From Desulfocapsa sp050291935 (GTDB taxonomy: Bacteria > Desulfobacterota > Desulfobulbia > Desulfobulbales > Desulfocapsaceae), in contig JBNKKR010000085.1 in the NCBI GenBank assembly GCA_050291935.1, positions 1-5,564 of the forward strand: a DNA stretch of 5,564 nt, read 5' to 3'. This document shows, piece after piece, positions 1 to 5,423 of this stretch (position 1 is its first letter; each line of letters starts with the position of its first letter). Below the pieces are notes generated by a model. The model searched no databases. It was not told the origin of the DNA and saw only the letters and a list, made by a program, of their open reading frames with translations. Both the position numbers and the translations under genes were made by a program.

Positions 1-653
1 GGCCTGCCGTCGCATTCGGCGATAAGCAAGTTTTCCTCATTTAAAAAGAAGCGAAACGGATAAAACAGCTCATAATCTTCATCCGGCAAGCGATGAAAGT
101 AGAGGGGATGATCACTAAAACAGCGGTTGTTGAGTTCGGTGTAGAGATGAATTTCATCCTGCAAACGGTTGAAATTCGCTTTACGAAAGGTGAATTTTCG
201 CTGCAAACGGGGAAGAAGCGCCTCTTCACGCGCCATGGAAATGGCATCAATGTCATATTGATAGGAGACCAGCTTTTCCTCATCAAAGCCAAGGCTGCGA
301 AAATAATCAGGTGTGGATGGCGGATTAAAACCGGCCCCGAAACAAGCCGGTTCATCAAAATGATCGGCCAGAAAGCCAAGGCCATAATTCACATGACCAT
401 TCATGCCGGCGACAATGGCTACCGCTCCCCATTTTTTGGCCGTGTCCTCGGCAGTTTCTACAAGTTTTCTCACCGCTTCCAGGCAACCGGGCCGCGCTTC
501 AAAAAATCCGATCTGTAAAATATCCGGCAAGCCGTCAGCCATAATAAAAAGCCCGAAGGCCAGAACCTGGTCGTCATCACCTGTGACCGTGACCGCTAAA
601 CGGCGGCTGCGAGCGGCAAAGGCCCCTTTTGGCGCGGTGACCAGTTGAAACAA
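1..653 (-). CDS. GNAT-type (YghO-like) acyltransferase, partial; C-terminus off the left edge
   Basis: The reading frame is open on the minus strand from about 704 to the window edge. From the TTG at 653-651 it gives 217 visible residues. The protein looks like the two-half GNAT family of roughly 370-390 residues typified by YghO. The first half contains IGFFEARPG, then AGMNGHVNYGLGFLADHFDEP, then GFNPP and DYFRSLGF, which match the family blocks usually written GFFE, GP-N, GFD-P, YNPPYY and GF. The second half begins an acetyltransferase core (ELFYPFRFFLNEENLLIAECDGR), cut by the edge just before the expected acetyl-CoA loop. Function is therefore an N-acyltransferase of unknown substrate, probably cytoplasmic. 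An in-frame TGA at 707-705 limits the frame, and no ATG or GTG lies between it and 653. TTG 653 is the only canonical start seen and has no good ribosome-binding site. It is divergent from the mod operon and probably unrelated to it. Confidence 0.72.
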   Translation of the reverse strand, partial: MFQLVTAPKGAFAARSRRLAVTVTGDDDQVLAFGLFIMADGLPDILQIGFFEARPGCLEAVRKLVETAEDTAKKWGAVAIVAGMNGHVNYGLGFLADHFDEPACFGAGFNPPSTPDYFRSLGFDEEKLVSYQYDIDAISMAREEALLPRLQRKFTFRKANFNRLQDEIHLYTELNNRCFSDHPLYFHRLPDEDYELFYPFRFFLNEENLLIAECDGR

Positions 654-693
654 ACTGCTTAAAAAATCATTTTCCCTAAACGTTTTTCCACTA

Positions 694-715
694 TTGATGA
701 TTATTCAATTATCAA
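694..715. repeat. 22-bp inverted repeat, possible operator
   Basis: Left arm TTGATGATT (694-702) and right arm AATTATCAA (707-715) are reverse complements at 8 of 9 positions around a 4-bp centre. It lies about 40 bp upstream of the only canonical start of the minus-strand acyltransferase, inside the divergent intergenic region. The size and two-fold symmetry fit a binding site for a dimeric helix-turn-helix regulator, but I cannot name a regulator. In AT-rich DNA a chance palindrome is possible. Confidence 0.3.
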
Positions 716-838
716 CTGATACCCTATACCTGCCCAATTTACATACCAAAAGATATCTCTCTTGCCCACCTTTTCCATCATAAAAAAACGGCACCACTCT
801 TTTTGGAACCTTCTATTACATTGAATGGATATTGATCC

Positions 839-867
839 TTGCAAATTTTTCGCGATCGTTATATATA
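839..867 (+). promoter_or_regulatory. sigma70-like promoter of the mod operon
   Basis: A -35 box TTGCAA (839-844) and a -10 box TATATA (862-867) are separated by exactly 17 bp. Transcription would start near 873-876, giving a leader of roughly 75-80 nt before modC. It is the best promoter match seen upstream of the operon, and the ModE-type palindrome covers its -10 box, which supports it being the regulated promoter. AT-rich flanks mean other -10 registers (for example TATAAA at 864-869) are possible. Confidence 0.6.
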
Positions 868-880
868 AAAATACATAACG
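857..880. promoter_or_regulatory. ModE-type molybdate operator
   Basis: The 24-bp site has half-sites CGTTATATA (857-865) and TACATAACG (872-880) with a 6-bp AT-only centre. The half-sites are reverse complements at 8 of 9 positions. From memory, this is the form of the E. coli modABC ModE operator: a CGTTATAT half-site, a short spacer, and TACATAACG. It overlaps the -10 box and the probable start site, the usual arrangement for repression by molybdate-loaded ModE. No modE gene is in the window, so the regulator must be encoded elsewhere. The match is strong enough that I am fairly sure of the call. Confidence 0.8.
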
Positions 881-914
881 GAAAGGCACTCATTAGCCAC
901 CCAATACAAAACTA

Positions 915-932
915 TAACATTTCAACATGTTA
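915..932 (+). promoter_or_regulatory. small leader hairpin containing the start of a 7-codon upstream ORF
   Basis: TAACAT (915-920) and ATGTTA (927-932) form a perfect 6-bp stem around the loop TTCAAC. It lies in the predicted modC leader, 20 nt before the modC ATG. The right arm contains an ATG (927-929) that opens a tiny frame, MLHKKTN, whose TGA (948-950) ends one base before the modC start. The stem is AT-rich and weak, so a role in translation is only a possibility. Confidence 0.25.
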
Positions 933-951
933 CACAAAAAAACAAACTGAC

Positions 952-1683
952 ATGCTAACTATCCACTTAGAAAAAAAGCTTGGCGACATGCATATTGATG
1001 TCAGATTCACGGCACCGGGAAAGGCTATTACGGTGCTTTCCGGTCATTCCGGTGCGGGGAAAACGAGCGTCATCAATATGGTTGCCGGGATAACAAATCC
1101 TGGTTTTGGTTTTATACAGATAAACGGGAGGATACTTGTCGATACAAAGAGGAATCTATTTATCCCGCCAGAAAAACGGGACATTGGCTATATATTTCAG
1201 GATAAACGACTCTTCCCCTTTCTCTCGGTTAAACACAATCTCTGTTTTGGACAAAAACGTTCAGCGAAACAAAATGTTCTTTTTGATGAGGTGGTACAAT
1301 TACTCGACATTGGTCACCTTCTCTCCCGCTCTCCCCAAACCCTTTCTGGGGGAGAAGAACAACGAATTGCCATCGGTCGTGCCTTACTTGCCGAGCCACA
1401 ACTGCTTCTTATGGATGAACCACTTTCATCCCTTGATGACTCACGGAAAAATGAGATCATTCCCTATATTGCCTCAATCCCAAAACAGTTTGGCATCCCA
1501 ATAATCCTTGTCACCCACTCCCCATTTGAGGTGGCCAAACTCGCCGATCATATTGTGGTGCTCAACAACGGAAAAAACATTAACTGCAGCAAAAGTAGCA
1601 AAATTGATACGCAAGCCTCTTCCATACCTTGGTATGTGGAAAGAAAAACACTTCTAGAACCCTGCAAGGAGAATTTAGGATGA
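952..1683 (+). CDS. modC: Molybdate/tungstate ABC transporter ATP-binding protein ModC, short form
   Basis: This cytoplasmic ATPase powers import of molybdate-type oxyanions through the ModB dimer. The 243-residue protein has all nucleotide-binding motifs in order: Walker A GHSGAGKTS (31-39), Q-loop Q83 in YIFQDKRLFP, signature LSGGEEQR (131-138), Walker B LLLMDEP (151-157, catalytic E156) and H-loop H189 in LVTHS. PPEKRDIGYIFQDKRLFP and the signature region closely follow E. coli ModC. It stops soon after the ABC core, whereas E. coli ModC is about 350 residues because of a C-terminal MOP oxyanion-binding domain; that domain is absent here. I chose ATG 952 because it aligns with the ModC N-terminus; the frame is open back to a TTG at 832 but that stretch covers the promoter. 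No clear ribosome-binding site precedes 952. The stop codon overlaps the next gene's ATG (ATGA). First gene of the operon, probably ModE-controlled. Confidence 0.92.
   Translation: MLTIHLEKKLGDMHIDVRFTAPGKAITVLSGHSGAGKTSVINMVAGITNPGFGFIQINGRILVDTKRNLFIPPEKRDIGYIFQDKRLFPFLSVKHNLCFGQKRSAKQNVLFDEVVQLLDIGHLLSRSPQTLSGGEEQRIAIGRALLAEPQLLLMDEPLSSLDDSRKNEIIPYIASIPKQFGIPIILVTHSPFEVAKLADHIVVLNNGKNINCSKSSKIDTQASSIPWYVERKTLLEPCKENLG
1666..1671 (+). promoter_or_regulatory. ribosome-binding site of modA
   Basis: AAGGAG, 8 nt before the ATG at 1680, lies inside the end of modC. It fixes the modA start at 1680 rather than any upstream in-frame codon. With the ATGA overlap it points to coupled translation of the two genes, and it would allow the binding protein to be made more abundantly than the ATPase. 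Confidence 0.85.
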
Positions 1684-2408
1684 AACAACAGCATTATTTC
1701 TTCATGGTAATACTACTGCTTTTCATCAGCAGTCAGGCATTTGCAAAAAACACAGAAATCATAATAGCTGCTGGTGCCGGTTACAAACAAATGGTCAACG
1801 ATATATCTGCAATCTGTGTAGAGGATTATGATCTGAAAATCAATGGTTTTTTCGGCAATCTTGGGCAAATCATGGCCCAAATAAGCAATTCAGATAAAAT
1901 AGAAGCAGTCATTGCCGACAAAACCTTTTTTGACACCGAAAAGGTACAATTCAGCGGGCCAATCCATCTTGGCAACGGCAAGCTTGTGTTGGCCTGGCGC
2001 AAAGGCATTGTATTACAAAATCCCGCGGACTTACAGTCAGAAGCAATTAAAGCAATTGCAATCCCCAATACGAAAAAGGCCATTTATGGCCGAGCCGGGC
2101 TGGAATTTCTAACAAGCTCAACATTACACGCCAGTGTCAAAGATAAACTTGTGATGGTACGAACGGTACCACAGGTAACTTCCTATATCATTACCGGAGA
2201 AGTAGATGCCGGTTTTGCAAACCTCACCGACATACTGAAGGCTCAGGACAAGATCGGCGGCTTTCTTCTGCTTGAAAGTGGTTACAACCCCATCGAAATC
2301 AGATCAATGCTCCTTCTGGAACATAGAGGTAGCAAATCAAGCACACTTTATCAGCAATGCCTGGGCTCAGAGAAGGTGAAAGACATTGCACGAAAACATG
2401 GCCTGTAG
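1680..2408 (+). CDS. modA: ModA-like periplasmic oxyanion-binding protein, divergent
   Basis: Solute receptor of the transporter, secreted to the periplasm. Residues 1-22 are a classical signal peptide: KQQH, a hydrophobic core (FFMVILLLFISS) and a cleavage site at AFA-K. The mature part is about 220 residues, a little shorter than E. coli ModA (257 with signal). It keeps the type II binding-protein pattern: IIIAAGAGYKQMVNDI at the first strand and helix, INGFFGNLGQIMAQI, EAVIADKTFFD, LVLAWRKG, KAIAIPNTKKAIYGRAGLEFL, and VTSYIITGEVDAGFANLTD. The serines that coordinate molybdate in E. coli ModA (in AAAS and FASSS) appear as AAGAG and FFGNLG, and the VYGSDA block with its tyrosine appears as FANLTD. 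I believe similar GAGYK/GN-GQ proteins occur in sulfate reducers. Ligand could be molybdate, tungstate or another oxyanion. It follows modC with a 4-nt overlap and a strong ribosome-binding site. Confidence 0.82.
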   Translation: MKQQHYFFMVILLLFISSQAFAKNTEIIIAAGAGYKQMVNDISAICVEDYDLKINGFFGNLGQIMAQISNSDKIEAVIADKTFFDTEKVQFSGPIHLGNGKLVLAWRKGIVLQNPADLQSEAIKAIAIPNTKKAIYGRAGLEFLTSSTLHASVKDKLVMVRTVPQVTSYIITGEVDAGFANLTDILKAQDKIGGFLLLESGYNPIEIRSMLLLEHRGSKSSTLYQQCLGSEKVKDIARKHGL

Positions 2409-2418
2409 CAGTACAACG

Positions 2419-3093
2419 ATGGATGCAATGTTCACCCTCTTACAGGAAAAATCCATAGCCTTCACGGTTCTGCTCACGGCAAAGACTGTTGTTACGGCCC
2501 TCTTCTTCCATGGAGTGATAGGGTTGGTGCTTGGCTATTTCCTTGCCACCAAAAAAGGGGTGCTTGCCGATTGTATAGATTTTTTGGTTACCCTTCCTTT
2601 GGTATTTCCACCCATCGGTACCGGTTTTTTACTCTTAATGCTCCTTGGTAAAAAAGGTCCATTGGTCAAACTCGGTATATGTCCAGATATCATCTTCACT
2701 CCTGTTGCGGTGGTGCTGGCCTCTTTTATTGCCGGTCTACCATTGGTCATTAAGCCTGTACAATCCGCCATTGAACATGAGGTAATAAAGCTTGTTGAAG
2801 CAGCCAGAACCCTAGGCAAAAATGAGCTACAGAGCTTTTTTCTGGTGGTGATTCCTTCGGTTAAACGGAGCCTCGGAGCCGGACTGATCCTTGGGGCTGG
2901 GCGTTCTCTTGGAGAAGTGGGGATCACCTTAATGATTGGTGGCAATATTGTCGGTAAAACCAATACCATTTCACTTGAAATATTCAATGCTGTAATGGAT
3001 GCAGACTTTACCAGGGCCACACTGTTGTGCCTTATTTTGGGAGTTATTTCCCTTGTTATTTTTTGGGGCTTAAAACGACTTGCCGCCCTATAA
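2419..3093 (+). CDS. modB: Molybdate/tungstate ABC transporter permease ModB
   Basis: Inner-membrane permease that dimerises to form the import channel. From ATG 2419 it is 224 residues, about the size of E. coli ModB (229). It has hydrophobic segments near 14-42, 54-76, 94-114, 150-175 and 200-218. The ModB-type block LVTLPLVFPPIGTGFLLLMLLGKKG lies at 56-80. The EAA loop that contacts ModC (EAARTLGKNELQSFF, 127-141) is followed by a positively charged turn and GAGRSLGEVGITLMIGGNI, all as in ModB/CysT-type permeases. The start is uncertain. ATG 2419 best matches the family N-terminus but has no ribosome-binding site; TTG 2386 has AAGGTG 7 nt upstream (2373-2378) and would overlap modA; ATG 2398 and ATG 2428 are also in frame. 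Any of these leaves the membrane domain unchanged. It is co-transcribed with modC and modA. Confidence 0.9.
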   Translation: MDAMFTLLQEKSIAFTVLLTAKTVVTALFFHGVIGLVLGYFLATKKGVLADCIDFLVTLPLVFPPIGTGFLLLMLLGKKGPLVKLGICPDIIFTPVAVVLASFIAGLPLVIKPVQSAIEHEVIKLVEAARTLGKNELQSFFLVVIPSVKRSLGAGLILGAGRSLGEVGITLMIGGNIVGKTNTISLEIFNAVMDADFTRATLLCLILGVISLVIFWGLKRLAAL

Positions 3094-3116
3094 CCATAAA
3101 CTTAATAATTAAAAAA

Positions 3117-3839
3117 ATGGAATATTTCGAACTACTGCGAACCAAATTACGTACTCTTTGCGATGAACACAACTTCCTTACTCAACCCATCGACATTACC
3201 GCCAGAACATTGAGTGCCGAAGAGGCAATTGGCAAACCGGAAAAGAAAGACTTCCCACTCCTTAAAGGCAAGGAAGTCATGATTAAGGCACGCTTTCTTG
3301 ATGGACACGGCGAAGGCTACACCTCGGTGCCAGGTGCTTTTACGGGTACCATACAAGATATTCTCCAGCTACCGCTGACAGATGATCTGGAACGGGCCTG
3401 TTTTATCGCAGCCCTTAATGCGGTTATGCATCATATTGGGCTGGTCAAAAAGACAGTTCATTGCCGAGACAAAGATCCGGAGATATGTGCCTCTCAACTA
3501 ACACAATATGTCAGTGAACAATTTGGGACACCACGCATTGCATTTTTTGGATTTCAACCAGCTATGATCAATGCCCTTGCTAAACAATTTTCCATACGAG
3601 TGGTCGATTTGGATAAGGACAATATCGGCAAGACTAAATACAATGTGAAGATTCAAGGGCCGGAGGCCACTGAGAAGAACATTGCTTGGGCGGATCTCAT
3701 ACTGGCAACCGGATCAACCGCCATCAATGGAACTATTAGCAGATTTTTTGGTGATAAACCGACGATCTTTTACGGTGTCACCATTGCAGGTGCAGCTGAG
3801 TTACTCGGTTGCCAACGATACTGCCCCTGTTCATACTAA
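3117..3839 (+). CDS. DUF4213/DUF364 putative heavy-metal chelation protein
   Basis: A 240-residue soluble protein without signal peptide or membrane segment. The N-terminal part (about 1-95, with GHGEGYTSVPGAFTGTIQDIL) fits DUF4213, and the C-terminal part (about 110-240) fits DUF364, a Rossmann-like domain. Family landmarks are AALNAVMHHIGL (98-109), TVHCRDKDPEICA (113-125, with His115, Cys116 and Cys124 as possible metal ligands), RIAFFGFQPAMINAL (140-154), ADLILATGSTAINGT (192-206) and FYGVTIAGAAELLG (218-231). The tail ends in QRYCPCSY, adding two more cysteines. Pfam describes both domains as putative heavy-metal chelation modules, and they often sit beside metal or oxyanion transporters; the biochemical role is not established. 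It begins 23 nt after modB with no terminator between, so it is probably the fourth gene of the operon. A role in handling molybdenum or tungsten, or a chelate of them, is an inference from position. ATG 3117 lacks a recognisable ribosome-binding site but aligns with the family start. Confidence 0.82.
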   Translation: MEYFELLRTKLRTLCDEHNFLTQPIDITARTLSAEEAIGKPEKKDFPLLKGKEVMIKARFLDGHGEGYTSVPGAFTGTIQDILQLPLTDDLERACFIAALNAVMHHIGLVKKTVHCRDKDPEICASQLTQYVSEQFGTPRIAFFGFQPAMINALAKQFSIRVVDLDKDNIGKTKYNVKIQGPEATEKNIAWADLILATGSTAINGTISRFFGDKPTIFYGVTIAGAAELLGCQRYCPCSY

Positions 3840-3854
3840 ACCCAAATCCACACA

Positions 3855-5423
3855 TCATATTTCCGATGTATTCATCCTTTTCAACAGTGCCGCCTGTCTC
3901 TTTTTTGCAGTGACCGGGGCATCAATCATATTAACTTTGGCCGGAGCGTCCAGAAATGGAACCAGCATTGCAGATTCCTCCGTTGAGAGTGTCTGGTATC
4001 CATGGCCGAAATAGGTATTCGATGCGGCTTTCAATCCGAATGCACCATTCCCGAAATAGACCATATTCAGATACATTTCAAGAATCTCTTTTTTTGTGAA
4101 GTTCATCTCTATGACCCGACCGACTTTTAATTCCTTTAGCTTCCTTCCCATTGTTCGTTTCGGATTGTCGATAAACTGTTTGGCCAGTTGCTGGGTAATC
4201 GTCGATCCTCCCTGCAATTTTGCTTTTCTGAGAAGAGCTGTCTTGAGGTTTACTCCCGCAGCCCGGATCATTGACCGAACACGGATACCTTTATGTTCAA
4301 AAAAAGATGCATCCTCATATACAAGAAGGGCCGTGATAAAATGGACCGGAACGCTCCTGAGATCAATCCTTTCGGTTACAGGTACCCGATTAGTATATTC
4401 CTTGTCGATTCCAATCAAAATTTCCTGACGGGCGGTATCGTTTTGATTACCGAAAATAAGAGCAAGCCCAATAGTGGATGCCACTGCAGTTACAATAAAA
4501 ATACCAAGTGCCGTTCTTTCTTTTACTGTATCCCCGTCCATTAATTTCTCAATTCTCATTTGCAAGTCTTCTTTGCGTATCCAGCCTTGTGTGAGAAGAG
4601 AAAAGTGTGAATTTCGGCCACCACAATCCATTGATTCTGCTGTTTTTAGAAGAAGCCTGGTGTATTCAAATCGGTCAATAACAGATACGGTGCGGATATC
4701 GCACTCAAGTTCCCTCAGCAAAATACCACGTTTTCGAAGAAAATGGGCAATGGGATTGAACCAGAAAAGACAAACAAGTAATGATTCAAAAAGTGACCAT
4801 GCATGGTGGTGACAACGAAAGTGATTCGATTCATGACGAATGACGATTTCCCTTTCCTTCGGCGCCATATCAGCTGGAATAAAGATACTTTTCCAAAAAA
4901 TCCCCACCGAAAAAGGGGAACGAACCCGCAAGGATTCAAAGAGAGAAATTTTCTGATCAATCACCGAAACTATGGAATCCCTGGATACTCTACCGAGTAG
5001 CCACACCTGAAAGACATATCGCAAGGTAAAAATAGCTACTCCCGTCAATGAAAAAAGGCCGATAATGTCCACAAGGTAGAAAAGCAGATCCTCAAGGACT
5101 GCTAGCGATTGGCCAGGTGAGAGTACCTTTTCTGGTACATTCAAATCATCTGCATCCTCCCCGGTGGCATGTGGTGCACTTGATATCAACTGCATGGGAG
5201 TAGCCTCCACCATTTTCTCTGTTGTTATGCTTTTCCCGTAAGACAGGAGTAGCATTCCCAGAGGAAGAATAATGGAAAGGAGAACGATGACTTTATGGAA
5301 CTGAAGGATTGTGGCAATGGATCGTTTCCTGATTCCAAGGCTTATATATAACAGTGTCAGCGGAAAGAGAAACAGTGACGACAGGAGGTATCCGTAAATA
5401 AACAGGACACAGATACCACTCAT
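3855..5423 (-). CDS. BlaR1-type M56 zinc metallopeptidase fused to a GT51 peptidoglycan glycosyltransferase
   Basis: This 522-residue membrane protein joins two modules. Residues 1-325 resemble BlaR1/MecR1: membrane segments near 3-28, 44-61, 112-140 and 304-324, with the M56 peptidase between the third and fourth. That domain shows HESNH (197-201, the HExxH zinc site), FWFNPIAHFLRKRG (220-233) and RELECD (237-242, Glu238 as likely third ligand). After the fourth segment, where BlaR1 carries its penicillin-binding sensor, lies a GT51 domain (about 335-522). Its motifs are EDASFFEHKG (370-379, catalytic Glu370), QGGSTITQQLAKQF (404-417), RKLKE (427-431, second catalytic Glu431) and ILEMYLNMVYFGNGAFG (447-463). 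Both catalytic glutamates are present and no transpeptidase domain follows. BlaR1 topology puts the peptidase in the cytoplasm and GT51 in the periplasm. The ATG overlaps the stop of the upstream BlaI-like gene (ATGA) and has GGAGGAG 8 nt upstream. A lipid II, glycan-strand or moenomycin-type sensor, or a protease-controlled lipid II polymerase, are the main hypotheses. Confidence 0.9.
   Translation of the reverse strand: MSGICVLFIYGYLLSSLFLFPLTLLYISLGIRKRSIATILQFHKVIVLLSIILPLGMLLLSYGKSITTEKMVEATPMQLISSAPHATGEDADDLNVPEKVLSPGQSLAVLEDLLFYLVDIIGLFSLTGVAIFTLRYVFQVWLLGRVSRDSIVSVIDQKISLFESLRVRSPFSVGIFWKSIFIPADMAPKEREIVIRHESNHFRCHHHAWSLFESLLVCLFWFNPIAHFLRKRGILLRELECDIRTVSVIDRFEYTRLLLKTAESMDCGGRNSHFSLLTQGWIRKEDLQMRIEKLMDGDTVKERTALGIFIVTAVASTIGLALIFGNQNDTARQEILIGIDKEYTNRVPVTERIDLRSVPVHFITALLVYEDASFFEHKGIRVRSMIRAAGVNLKTALLRKAKLQGGSTITQQLAKQFIDNPKRTMGRKLKELKVGRVIEMNFTKKEILEMYLNMVYFGNGAFGLKAASNTYFGHGYQTLSTEESAMLVPFLDAPAKVNMIDAPVTAKKRQAALLKRMNTSEI

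Noticed and set aside
93..518. Plus-strand frame of 141 residues opposite the acyltransferase
   Set aside because: It is the antisense shadow of the minus-strand frame that shows clear GNAT-family blocks.
701..889. 62-residue minus-strand frame across the intergenic region
   Set aside because: It runs through the ModE operator and promoter, has no ribosome-binding site or recognisable motif, and its composition looks like translated AT-rich spacer.
832..951. Longer ModC starting at TTG 832
   Set aside because: The extra 40 residues cover the promoter, the ModE site and the predicted leader, and do not resemble the ModC N-terminus.
874..951. Possible molybdenum-cofactor riboswitch in the modC leader
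   Set aside because: The leader is short and AT-rich with only one weak 6-bp stem; the multi-helix conserved structure of that riboswitch is not seen.
2535..3020. 161-residue minus-strand frame opposite modB
   Set aside because: modB in the other strand has an intact EAA loop and membrane segments; the antisense frame is low-complexity Ser/Pro/Thr-rich and lacks motifs.
3852..3869. Hairpin ACATC/GATGT as terminator of the mod operon
   Set aside because: The stem is only 5 bp and AT-rich with an 8-nt loop, and the following bases are not a clean U-run.
3858..4421. GT51 module as a separate gene (stand-alone MtgA)
   Set aside because: The frame is continuous with the M56 part, with no ribosome-binding site or stop at the junction, and the fourth BlaR1-like membrane segment leads directly into it.
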